Source of the DNA: Microbacterium fluvii
Lineage (GTDB): Bacteria; Actinomycetota; Actinomycetes; Actinomycetales; Microbacteriaceae
Assembly (NCBI RefSeq): GCF_025515205.1
Contig: NZ_JAOPFX010000004.1
Span: 186,001 to 250,000 of the forward strand
DNA: 64,000 nucleotides
Direction of reading: 5' to 3'
The translations under genes and the position numbers were made by a program. Position 1 is the first letter of the stretch. The number at the start of each line of letters is the position of its first letter. This document shows positions 50,779 to 57,549 of the stretch, piece by piece. The notes under the pieces are model-generated. The model did no database searches. It saw only the letters and a list, made by a program, of their open reading frames with translations, and was not told where the DNA came from.

Positions 50779-51573
50779 ATGGGCGCAGAGTCGTCTCGCG
50801 AGGGCGCGGGGATCCGGTCGGCCGACCGCGTGCTGCGGATTCTGGATGCCGTGGGCAGAGCGGCAGACGGACTCACCGCCGCCGAGCTCGCGCGCCTGCT
50901 CGACCTGTCGCCCGCGACGACGTATCGCCTCATCGGCACACTGCAGGCGCACGACTTCATCGTGCGGGCCGAGGGGGCGAGGTTCGTGCTGGGGCGTGCC
51001 GCCGACGGGCTCGGGCGCGCCGTGAGGTCGCAGATCGTGGCGACCCCTGCCGTGCGCGGCGTGCTCGAGGTGATGCGCGACGATGCCCGCGCTCCCGCCT
51101 ACCTCACGGTGTTCCGCGGCGACGACATCGCGATCGCGCACGTCGCCGACTCAGCCGCCCATCCGCGCATCGGCCAGCTGCACGTGGGCTTCGCCGAGGC
51201 CGCGCACGTCACGGCGTTCGGCAAGCTCATGCTCGCCGCCCGCGACGACGACGGGGTGCGTCGCTACCTCGAGCGCCATGGCGCGCCGGCCGTCGCGTTC
51301 GGCTCGGTCACCTCCGAGCGGGCGCTGCTCGACCAGCTCGACGAGGTGCGGGCGCTGCAGATCGCCGTGGAGGTGGAGGAGTACATGCCGAAGCTCGCCT
51401 GCATCGCAGCTCCCGTGCGTTCGGCGAGTGGGCGAACGATCGGAGCGGTGTCGCTGTCGACGACGGCCGACGACTTCCGCTCCCGCGCGCACGATCTGGA
51501 GAAGATCGTGCGCCGAGGCGCATGGCACGTGTCGAGCCGCCTGCCCAGAGACCGGGCAGTGCGAACGACGTGA
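50779..51573 (+). CDS. IclR family transcriptional regulator
   Basis: 264 residues. The N-terminal HTH (~12-72: RSADRVLRILDAVGRA, LTAAELARLLDLSPATTYRLIGTLQ) is followed by the IclR GAF-like effector domain with HVTAFGKLMLAA and the ending AAPVRSASGRTIGAVSLS, both family hallmarks. IclR proteins usually control a catabolic operon; none is adjacent here, since the neighbours are DJ-1/PfpI (divergent) and DUF3073 (convergent). Its target may lie elsewhere, possibly including the catabolic region of this window. Confidence 0.9.
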   Translation: MGAESSREGAGIRSADRVLRILDAVGRAADGLTAAELARLLDLSPATTYRLIGTLQAHDFIVRAEGARFVLGRAADGLGRAVRSQIVATPAVRGVLEVMRDDARAPAYLTVFRGDDIAIAHVADSAAHPRIGQLHVGFAEAAHVTAFGKLMLAARDDDGVRRYLERHGAPAVAFGSVTSERALLDQLDEVRALQIAVEVEEYMPKLACIAAPVRSASGRTIGAVSLSTTADDFRSRAHDLEKIVRRGAWHVSSRLPRDRAVRTT

Positions 51574-51582
51574 CCGGTGGGG

Positions 51583-51765
51583 TCAGGCCTTCTCGTCTTC
51601 GTACTCGTCGGCGTACTGATCTGCCCACTTGTCGACGTACTCGTTCTCGGCGTTTTCCGGGTGCCCCAGTTCGCGCTCCAGCGCTGAGTAGTTCACGTTG
51701 TACGTGTCGTACTTCAGTTCGCGAGCGATCTTGGTGTGCTTCGCCTTCTGACGGCCACGCCCCAT
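51583..51765 (-). CDS. DUF3073 small protein
   Basis: 60 residues beginning MGRGRQKAKHTKIARELKY, the DUF3073 signature of actinobacteria, and ending in an acidic Tyr/Asp/Glu tail (YADEYEDEKA). GAGGGGG lies upstream of the ATG at 51765; a longer frame to 51849 is open but lacks family similarity. Basic front and acid tail suggest an RNA- or protein-binding role; function is unknown. It is convergent with the IclR gene and divergent from the Usp gene. Confidence 0.88.
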   Translation of the reverse strand: MGRGRQKAKHTKIARELKYDTYNVNYSALERELGHPENAENEYVDKWADQYADEYEDEKA

Positions 51766-51925
51766 GCGAGACCCCCTCATTTCTGAGATGCGGGCTTTCG
51801 TGCGAGCCCGCTGACGTCGATCCGGCTTCGAGGCCGGTAAGAGTAGCATTCAGGATAACACGGCGGTCTCCCGGCCCGGCTTGGGTGGGCCGATCGCCAC
51901 ACCGGAGAGGGAGTGTTCCGCCGAT

Positions 51926-52462
51926 ATGAGCGACGAGGCATACGACAAGGCGGCGGAACTCGCTGACGCCCCCCGCGGATCGGTGCTGGTGGGCGTGGTG
52001 CCGGGTCTTCCGACCCGCGTGGTCAGAGAAGGTGCGCGCTACGCGAAGCTGCTCGGGGCTCCGCTTCTGCTCGTCCATGTCGACGTGACCCGGTTCGTGA
52101 CCTACGAAGACCCCGACGGCTATGTGCACACGGCGCCGATCGACATCAGCGTCGGAGGCGGCGAGAGCGACCTGCAGCGCGTGCGCGCCGAGGCCGCCGC
52201 GACCCTCGAAGGGTCGGGCGTCGAGTGGACGGTGCGCCAGCTGGTCGGCGACCCCGCTCTCGCGATCAAGCACCTCGCCGACCAGACCGACGCGAAGCTG
52301 CTGGTCATCGGCACCCGCAAGCGCGGCTTCGGCGAGTCGATCCGCGAGTTCTTCACCGGCTCCGTGGCCGCGCGCCTCGCGCACCGCCAGCACCGGCCGA
52401 TCCTGGTCGTGCCGCTGGGCGAGCCCGTCGCCGACGATCAGGACATCTGGCCGGAGGCGTGA
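51926..52462 (+). CDS. Universal stress protein (UspA family)
   Basis: 178 residues, one Usp domain. The start SVLVGVVPGLPTRVVREGARYAKLLGAPLLLVHVDV matches strand 1 to strand 2, and the nucleotide-binding G-2x-G-9x-G(S/T) motif reads GTRKRGFGESIREFFTGSVAARL near the end. It may therefore bind ATP. The ATG at 51926 follows a weak GGGAG element. It stands as a single gene ending in a hairpin shared with the convergent PadR gene. Confidence 0.88.
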   Translation: MSDEAYDKAAELADAPRGSVLVGVVPGLPTRVVREGARYAKLLGAPLLLVHVDVTRFVTYEDPDGYVHTAPIDISVGGGESDLQRVRAEAAATLEGSGVEWTVRQLVGDPALAIKHLADQTDAKLLVIGTRKRGFGESIREFFTGSVAARLAHRQHRPILVVPLGEPVADDQDIWPEA

Positions 52463-52468
52463 GACGCC

Positions 52469-52499
52469 GCATCCGCCCGCCGTCGGGACGAGCGGATGC
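52469..52499. terminator. Terminator between usp and padR 2
   Basis: GCATCCGC (52469-52476) and GCGGATGC (52492-52499) form an 8-bp stem with a 15-nt loop between convergent genes. Confidence 0.55.
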
Positions 52500-52507
52500 C
52501 GCAGGCC

Positions 52508-53119
52508 TCAGCCGCGCAGTGCCCTCGTGACCTCGCGCGCGGCCTCATCGAGGCGCCGGGCCAGGTCGTCGACCGTCTCGGCGGCCAGCTGACCGCCGCG
52601 GGCGACGTGCGTGCGCACATCGCTGCGCAGCCGCGCCCGGAATTCGTTGACCACGGCGTCGACCCGATGCACCTGCTCGCGCGAGCGCGTGCGGGAGTCG
52701 TCGGATGCCGCCGGCTGCGGCTGCGGAGCCGCACGGTCGGCCTTCGCGGCGGCGGCGAGGTCGGCGCGAAGGCTCTTCATGGCCTCCTGCACGCCCGCAC
52801 GCACGCCGTCGGCGATGAGCCGCACACTGTCGGCCAGACCCGCTTCGATGCCTTCGAGCTCTCCCGAGCGGGCCGCCACCTCGGCGCGGCCGGCGTCGGT
52901 GATCTCATAGATCGTCTTGCGACCGTCGACGGTCTTGGTGACCATGGCCTCTTCTTCGAGCTTCGCGAGCCGCGGGTAGATGGTGCCGGCGCTGGGAGTG
53001 TACGTGCCGCCGGTGCGATCCGACAGGGCCTGCATGATGTCGTACCCGTGCCGCGGACCCTCGTCGAGCAGGTTCAGCAGATAGAGGCGCAGGTCGCCGT
53101 GGGAGAAGACGGGGGCCAT
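52508..53119 (-). CDS. PadR family regulator paired with DUF4097 protein
   Basis: 203 residues. The winged HTH (~1-90) shows DLRLYLLNLLDEGPRHGYDIMQAL, the TPSAGTIYPRLAKLEEEAMV motif and the wing KTIYEITDAGR. A long C-terminal part (~95-203) is Ala-rich and helical, with a charged linker, larger than in minimal PadR. Its ATG overlaps the DUF4097 stop by one base (TGATG). It should bind the two identical AACACGATATATCGCGT sites before the DUF4097 gene and repress its own operon. Confidence 0.9.
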   Translation of the reverse strand: MAPVFSHGDLRLYLLNLLDEGPRHGYDIMQALSDRTGGTYTPSAGTIYPRLAKLEEEAMVTKTVDGRKTIYEITDAGRAEVAARSGELEGIEAGLADSVRLIADGVRAGVQEAMKSLRADLAAAAKADRAAPQPQPAASDDSRTRSREQVHRVDAVVNEFRARLRSDVRTHVARGGQLAAETVDDLARRLDEAAREVTRALRG

Positions 53120-54012
53120 CACCAGGCCTGCCCTTCGTCGCCGGCCGTGTCGGACGAGCCCTCGACGGGTGCGCCCTCGACGGGGGTCGGCTCGGATGCC
53201 GCCTCCACCGCGCGCCGCAGCACGGTCACGTCGCCCGACACCGAGTTGGCCCGCACGTCGACGAACGATCCGCTGAGCTCGCCCACCGAGTCGGCGTAGT
53301 TGGTGGGGGTCGAGGTCGACCGCTTGACCCCGTCGATCTGCACCCGGCCGCTCACGCTGCGCACGACGTAGTTGGCCGGCAGGCCCTCGTCGAGGCGGAT
53401 CGTGGTGCCGCCCGACACGGTGTTGAGGTTGATCGTGTTGATCGGTCCGCTCGTGTCGATCATCATGTCGCCCGAGACGGTGTCGATCGAGGCGCTGCGC
53501 AGGCGACCCGCGAGAGCCACGTCGCCCGAGACCGAGTTGGCGCCGGCCGCGCCGACGACGCCGCGCGCCTGCACATCGCCGGAGACGGCGTTGACGCTGA
53601 GGTCGCCGGTGAGGCCGTCGACGATGATGTCGCCCGAGACGGTGTTGAGCTTGGCGTCGTTGTCGAGGCCGGCGACGAGCGCGCTCGCGGTGACGACGCC
53701 GAGGGTGAGGGCGATGGAGCGGGGCACGGCGACGCTGACCTCGGCCTTGGGGCCGCCTGAGCCGAAGTTGCGGAACACCTCGAGGAAGTTGTCCCACCGC
53801 AGCTGCGGGTGGTCGATCTCGACGACGTCTCCGGTCGCCTCGACGCGGAGGTCTTTGATGGTGACGCCGTGCACCTCGATGCGGATGCCGGGCTCGTCGT
53901 GGGCGATCACATCGACCTGCCCGCCGACGAGGCTGATCTTGAGCTTGCGTGCCGTCTCGATGTCGATGACGCGCGTCTCGCCGGGGTGGATGATCCACTT
54001 CTCGAGAGTCAT
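53119..54012 (-). CDS. DUF4097 family beta-helix protein
   Basis: 297 residues. The core is a repeated SVSGDV/TVSGD motif about every 18-20 residues (NTVSGDI, NAVSGDV, NSVSGDV, DTVSGDM, NTVSGGT, RSVSGRV, NSVSGDV), which builds a right-handed parallel beta-helix. No signal peptide or TM helix is seen, so it is cytosolic. DUF4097 proteins commonly sit with PadR-type repressors in stress-responsive operons; the biochemical role is unknown. AGGAGA lies 5 nt before the ATG at 54012. Promoter and two operator copies lie just upstream. Confidence 0.87.
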   Translation of the reverse strand: MTLEKWIIHPGETRVIDIETARKLKISLVGGQVDVIAHDEPGIRIEVHGVTIKDLRVEATGDVVEIDHPQLRWDNFLEVFRNFGSGGPKAEVSVAVPRSIALTLGVVTASALVAGLDNDAKLNTVSGDIIVDGLTGDLSVNAVSGDVQARGVVGAAGANSVSGDVALAGRLRSASIDTVSGDMMIDTSGPINTINLNTVSGGTTIRLDEGLPANYVVRSVSGRVQIDGVKRSTSTPTNYADSVGELSGSFVDVRANSVSGDVTVLRRAVEAASEPTPVEGAPVEGSSDTAGDEGQAW

Positions 54013-54034
54013 GAGTTCTCCTGGGTTCTGGTGA

Positions 54035-54051
54035 AACACGATATATCGCGT
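54035..54051. promoter_or_regulatory. PadR operator, proximal copy
   Basis: AACACGATATATCGCGT, containing the perfect 10-bp palindrome CGATATATCG. Identical 17-mer at 54064-54080; the two copies are 29 bp apart. Confidence 0.75.
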
Positions 54052-54063
54052 TGAAGGAAGACT

Positions 54064-54089
54064 AACACGATATATCGCGTCTTCGTCAA
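54064..54089 (-). promoter_or_regulatory. PadR operator, distal copy, inside DUF4097-padR promoter
   Basis: The second AACACGATATATCGCGT (54064-54080) lies directly after a minus-strand -35 box TTGACG (54084-54089) and before a -10-like GTTAGT/TAGTCT. Binding here would block RNA polymerase. Confidence 0.7.
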
Positions 54090-54108
54090 GAAATCCGTCA
54101 GGATCGGG

Positions 54109-54139
54109 TTGACCTTGACGTGACGTCAAGTTCTAGGGT
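54109..54139 (+). promoter_or_regulatory. MerR-type promoter with 19-bp spacer and palindrome
   Basis: TTGACC (54109-54114), exactly 19 bp, then TAGGGT (54134-54139). The spacer is filled by CTTGACGTGACGTCAAG (54114-54130), a perfect 17-bp palindrome. This is the classic promoter geometry activated by MerR proteins through DNA twisting. Confidence 0.8.
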
Positions 54140-54159
54140 CGATCTCGAAGGGAGACGAC

Positions 54160-54927
54160 ATGACCGACGAGTGGTCGATCCAGCACATCGCGCGACTGGC
54201 CGGCACGACGAGCAGAACGCTGCGGCATTACGGCGCGCTCGGGCTGCTGCATCCGTCCCGCGTCGGCCACAACGGCTATCGCTACTACGACCAGACGAGC
54301 CTCGTGCGCTTGCAGCGCATCCTGCTGCTGCGCGAACTCGGGCTCGGCCTGCCGCAGATCGGCGAGGTGCTCGAGCGCGAGAGCTCGGAGGCGAGTGCCC
54401 TGGAGACCCACCTGGCGTGGCTGCGCCAGGAGCAGGAGCGGCTGACGCGGCAGATCGCGTCGGTCGAACGGACCATCGAGGCAGTGAGAGGAGGTGAACG
54501 ACTGATGGCAGAAGACATGCTGAACGGCTTCGACCACACGCAGCACCGCGACGAGGTGACCGAGCGCTGGGGTGCAGAGGCCTACGAACGCAGCGATGCG
54601 TGGTGGCGCGGAATGGATGCTGCGGCGAAGGCGGATTGGAAGGCCCGCACGGCCGAGCTGAACCGCGACTGGACCGACGCCGTCGCACGCGGCATCGAAC
54701 CCACGAGCGACGAGGCGCAGGCGATCGCGCGCCGGCACGTGGAGTGGCTGACCGGGATCCCCGGCACGCCCGCCGCCGCCGGCACGCCGAGCGACGTCGC
54801 CGCATACGTGCGGGGGCTGGGCGAGATGTACGTCGCCGACCCGCGGTTCGCGGCGAACTACGGCGGGGTGGAGGGAGCCGCATTCGTGCGGGACGTCCTG
54901 GCCGCCTACGCCGACGCGCACCTGTGA
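54160..54927 (+). CDS. MerR family regulator with TipAS domain
   Basis: 255 residues. Residues 1-70 form the MerR HTH (WSIQHIARLAGTTSRTLRHYGALGLLHPSRVGHNGYRYY), followed by a coiled-coil dimer helix (~75-112) and a TipAS antibiotic-recognition domain (~130-255: AEAYERSDAWW, TAELNRDWTDAVARG, GLGEMYVADPRFAANYGG). TipA-type proteins bind thiopeptides or other drugs and activate their own gene. AAGGGAG lies before the ATG. It should autoregulate from the 19-bp-spacer promoter directly upstream. No exporter is linked, so the target regulon is elsewhere or the domain itself sequesters drug. Confidence 0.92.
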   Translation: MTDEWSIQHIARLAGTTSRTLRHYGALGLLHPSRVGHNGYRYYDQTSLVRLQRILLLRELGLGLPQIGEVLERESSEASALETHLAWLRQEQERLTRQIASVERTIEAVRGGERLMAEDMLNGFDHTQHRDEVTERWGAEAYERSDAWWRGMDAAAKADWKARTAELNRDWTDAVARGIEPTSDEAQAIARRHVEWLTGIPGTPAAAGTPSDVAAYVRGLGEMYVADPRFAANYGGVEGAAFVRDVLAAYADAHL

Positions 54928-54976
54928 GCACCCAGGTCGCCGAGCCTGTCGAGGCGTTGCATCCGCCCCGACAGAG

Positions 54977-55014
54977 GGATGCCGCGGGTCCGAAATCCGG
55001 ACTCCGCGGCATCC
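54977..55014. terminator. Terminator after merR
   Basis: GGATGCCGCGG (54977-54987) pairs with CCGCGGCATCC (55004-55014); an inner GTCCG/CGGAC adds 5 bp with one bulged T. Stem of ~16 bp; it can serve both the merR gene and the opposing small membrane gene. Confidence 0.7.
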
Positions 55015-55072
55015 GCGCTCTGGGGGAGCGCTTTCCGATCGCTTGGGGGCCGATCGGGGCGCCTGCTGGGGG

Positions 55073-55237
55073 TCAGGCGCGATTGCGTCCGCTGATCAAG
55101 CGGAACAGGAACGCGATCAGCGCGATCACACCGACGATCAGGGCGACCCAGAGCAGCCACTGCAGGGATGCGTTCAGGCCGCTGACGATGGCGATGACGA
55201 CCGCGACGACGATGATGATGATCAGAGCAAGGTTCAT
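55073..55237 (-). CDS. Small hydrophobic membrane protein (54 aa)
   Basis: 54 residues beginning MNLALIIIIVVAVVIAIVSG, a loop of ~8 residues, a second hydrophobic helix (LLWVALIVGVIALIAFLFRL) and a basic end SGRNRA. Two membrane helices are predicted. The frame has strong GC3 codon use like its neighbours, which supports a real gene. GGAG is close to the ATG. Such short two-helix proteins are common in Microbacteriaceae but no function is known. Confidence 0.65.
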   Translation of the reverse strand: MNLALIIIIVVAVVIAIVSGLNASLQWLLWVALIVGVIALIAFLFRLISGRNRA

Positions 55238-55400
55238 GCTCCGACATTGACATGTCCGGTCGCGCCTGAGCAGGGGGTTGAATCCTCTCGGCCGCGGTGC
55301 TAGCAGCGCGGGCTATCGGTGGCCTCCGAGCCTGTCAACCCCCTCGGCCGGTGCGCCAGGCGCCGGTAACGTCCGGAACGTCGAGCGAAGGAGGGGAAAC

Positions 55401-55670
55401 ATGCCTCGAGGACGTGGATCCGGGAGCCTCAAGAACCCCGAGCTGTACGAGGAGCTGCGCAACGAAGGCGCATCGAAAGAGAAGGCCGCCCGCATCTCCA
55501 ACGCCATCGCGAACGAAGGGGCGTCGGCGGTCGGCCGCAGAGGCGGCAAAGCGGGCGACTACGAAGACTGGACGGTCGACCAGCTACGCAGCCGTGCGCG
55601 CGAGCTCGGCCTGAGCGGGTACTCCGGAAAGCGCAAGGCGCAGCTCATCGACATGCTGCGCACCCACTGA
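55401..55670 (+). CDS. DUF7218/Rho-N (SAP-like) small DNA-binding-type protein
   Basis: 89 residues. The front half is a KGXXD-like, basic module (LKNPELYEELRNEGASKEKAARISNAIAN) found in actinobacterial small proteins; the back half is a Rho N-terminal/SAP helix-extended loop (DWTVDQLRSRARELGLSGYSGKRKAQLIDMLRTH), a nucleic-acid-binding module. GGAGGGG lies 4 nt before the ATG. Its stop overlaps the topoisomerase IB start (TGATG), so the two are translated together, suggesting a DNA-linked role. Confidence 0.82.
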   Translation: MPRGRGSGSLKNPELYEELRNEGASKEKAARISNAIANEGASAVGRRGGKAGDYEDWTVDQLRSRARELGLSGYSGKRKAQLIDMLRTH

Positions 55671-56635
55671 TGCCGCGACTGCGGCGGGTGCACCCCGACG
55701 AAGACCCCGGATTCCGACGCGTGCGCGCCGGCACAGGGTTCCGCTACCTCGACGCCGATGGTGCCGCACCGGCGACGGCCGATGCCGACCGCATCCGAGA
55801 TCTCGTCATTCCGCCCGCATGGGACGACGTGTGGATCAGTGTCGACCCGCTCGGGCACATCCAGGCCGTCGGCACCGACGAGGCGGGCCGGCGCCAATAC
55901 CTCTATCACCCGCGCTGGAGGCAGAAGCAAGACACCGGCAAGTACGCGCGGGCCCTCGCGCTCGCCGAGGCGCTCCCGCACGCCCGCGGCCGGGTGACGA
56001 CGGCGCTGCGCCGGCCCGAGCTCGACCGGGAGCGCGTGCTCGCGGCGGCGTTCCGCATGCTCGACCTCGCCGCTCCCCGCGTGGGGTCGGCCCGCTACCT
56101 CGAGCGGTACGGCAGCCGAGGCCTCACGACGCTGCAGCGGCGCGATGCGCAGGTGGCGGCCTCGGTCGTGACGCTCTCGTTCCCGGCGAAGAGCGGCCGG
56201 CGGGCGTTCATCGAGATCGACGACGGCGACCTCGCCGCGACGATCGAGCTTCTCGGTGCCGGGCGGCCTCGCTCACGACTGCTCGCGTATCGCCGTGGGC
56301 GGCGCAACGTGGCCCTGACGCCCGCCGAGGTGAATGCGCACGTGCGGGCGCTGACCGGCGGACGCTTCACGGCGAAGGACTTCCGCACCCTCCGCGGCAC
56401 GATCCTCGCCGCCGATGCCCTGGCGCGCATCGGCACCGTCGACACCAAGACAGACCTCAAGCGTGCCGAGCAGCTCGCCGTGCGCGCGACCGCCGAAGCG
56501 CTGGGCAACACGATCGCCGTCGCGCGCGGCAGCTACATCGACCCGAGAGTGTTCGCGGCCTATCGCAAGGGCAGGCTGCTCGAACTCGGCGTCTCGCCCG
56601 AGTCGGCGATCCGCGCGCTGCTGGGGGAGCACTAG
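55670..56635 (+). CDS. DNA topoisomerase IB (bacterial poxvirus-like)
   Basis: 321 residues, typical bacterial TopIB size. N-terminal DNA-clamp domain (GFRYLDADG, DLVIPPAWDDVWIS, YHPRWR) precedes the catalytic domain with RVGSARYLERYGSRGLTTL, the active-site region FTAKDFRTLRGTILA and the nucleophile Tyr in ARGSYIDPRVF, near residue 295. It relaxes supercoils through a 3'-phosphotyrosyl link without ATP. It overlaps the small Rho-N protein gene by one base. Crc/fluoride-channel genes follow after 23 bp under their own promoter. Confidence 0.93.
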   Translation: MPRLRRVHPDEDPGFRRVRAGTGFRYLDADGAAPATADADRIRDLVIPPAWDDVWISVDPLGHIQAVGTDEAGRRQYLYHPRWRQKQDTGKYARALALAEALPHARGRVTTALRRPELDRERVLAAAFRMLDLAAPRVGSARYLERYGSRGLTTLQRRDAQVAASVVTLSFPAKSGRRAFIEIDDGDLAATIELLGAGRPRSRLLAYRRGRRNVALTPAEVNAHVRALTGGRFTAKDFRTLRGTILAADALARIGTVDTKTDLKRAEQLAVRATAEALGNTIAVARGSYIDPRVFAAYRKGRLLELGVSPESAIRALLGEH

Positions 56636-56645
56636 ATCGGCGCCG

Positions 56646-56651
56646 TAGAGT
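56646..56651 (+). promoter_or_regulatory. Leaderless -10 box of crcB pair
   Basis: TAGAGT, 7 nt before the GTG at 56659. The 23-bp spacer leaves no room for a fluoride riboswitch. Confidence 0.55.
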
Positions 56652-56658
56652 CTGAGCC

Positions 56659-57111
56659 GTGACCACGACGCCGATCTCGCCCGCCACGCTCGGAGTCGTC
56701 GTGCTGGGAGGGATGCTGGGCGTCGCCGTCCGCGCGGCGATCGTGCCGTCGATGGGCGACGATTTCGAGGTGGCGGTCGTGGCGACGATGATCGTGAACA
56801 TCGTGGGCTCGGGACTGCTCGGCGTCGTCGTCGGCCGACTCGACGATCGCAGGCCGCTGGTGCGGGCCTTCCTCGGCACCGGGGTGCTGGGGGGATTCAC
56901 GACCTACAGCGCATTCGCCCTGCAGACCGTGGTCGTCGGCACCGCGATCCGGATCGACGGACCACCGGAGCCTCCGGCCGTTCTCCTCGGGCTCGGACTG
57001 GCCGCGCTCACCGTGATCGGCGGACTGCTCGCGGCGGCCACCGGAGTCTGGGTCGGGCGGCGGCTTGCCGATGTGCCGGGTGAGATCGAACCCCCGGAGG
57101 ATGCCCGGTGA
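56659..57111 (+). CDS. crcB: Fluoride channel subunit 1 (CrcB/Fluc)
   Basis: 150 residues with four membrane helices. Fluc hallmarks are GGMLGVAVRAAI, the TM2 Asn in MIVNIVGSGLLG, and GGFTTYSAFALQ (the Thr/Ser track and Phe of the pore). It exports fluoride. Gram-positive bacteria often carry two different crcB genes in tandem whose products form a heterodimer; here the second overlaps by 4 nt (GTGA). Slightly long because of a C-terminal tail (WVGRRLADVPGEIEPPEDAR). Confidence 0.9.
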   Translation: MTTTPISPATLGVVVLGGMLGVAVRAAIVPSMGDDFEVAVVATMIVNIVGSGLLGVVVGRLDDRRPLVRAFLGTGVLGGFTTYSAFALQTVVVGTAIRIDGPPEPPAVLLGLGLAALTVIGGLLAAATGVWVGRRLADVPGEIEPPEDAR

Positions 57112-57485
57112 TCGACCTGACCTTCGTGGCGACGGTATTGGCCGGCGGCGCCGGTGCCGGCCTGCGGTACGTCGTCGACGCGCTCGTCATGCGCGGACGC
57201 CCAGACAGGTTCCCCCTCGGCATCTTCCTCGTCAACGTCACCGGCTCGTTCGCGCTCAGCCTGCTGCTGGGGCTGGAGCTCCAACCGGTGTGGAACTCGG
57301 TGATCGGCGTCGGACTACTGGGCGGGTACACGACCTTCAGCGCGGTCTCGGTCGAGACGGTGCTCCTGATCCAGCGGCGCCGGCGCCGGCGGGCGCTGCT
57401 CAACGCGGTGGGCACGCTCGCGGCGACGGTCGCGGCCGTGGGTCTCGGAGTCCTCCTGGGCCTGCTCATCACCGTGGGATACTGA
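57108..57485 (+). CDS. crcB: Fluoride channel subunit 2 (CrcB/Fluc)
   Basis: 125 residues, four membrane helices. Motifs are GGAGAGLRYVVD, LVNVTGSFALSLLLG (the Asn of TM2) and GGYTTFSAVSVE. It starts at GTG overlapping the stop of subunit 1 (GTGA), giving coupled synthesis of the presumed antiparallel heterodimer. A TetR-like palindrome begins 5 nt after its stop. Confidence 0.9.
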   Translation: MIDLTFVATVLAGGAGAGLRYVVDALVMRGRPDRFPLGIFLVNVTGSFALSLLLGLELQPVWNSVIGVGLLGGYTTFSAVSVETVLLIQRRRRRRALLNAVGTLAATVAAVGLGVLLGLLITVGY

Positions 57486-57489
57486 GACC

Positions 57490-57509
57490 CCGATACATTC
57501 GCGTATCGG
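57490..57509. promoter_or_regulatory. Candidate TetR-type operator of the RND gene
   Basis: CCGATAC-ATTCGC-GTATCGG is a perfect 7-6-7 inverted repeat overlapping a -10-like TACATT (57494-57499), 41 nt before the RND start. No TetR gene is in the window. Confidence 0.55.
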
Positions 57510-57549
57510 TCGGTCCCGCAGCATCCCTGCCCACTCCTCGAAGGCACCC

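Noticed and set aside
56636..56658. Fluoride riboswitch before crcB
   Set aside because: Only 23 bp of spacer and a -10 box 7 nt from the start codon; no riboswitch core seen.
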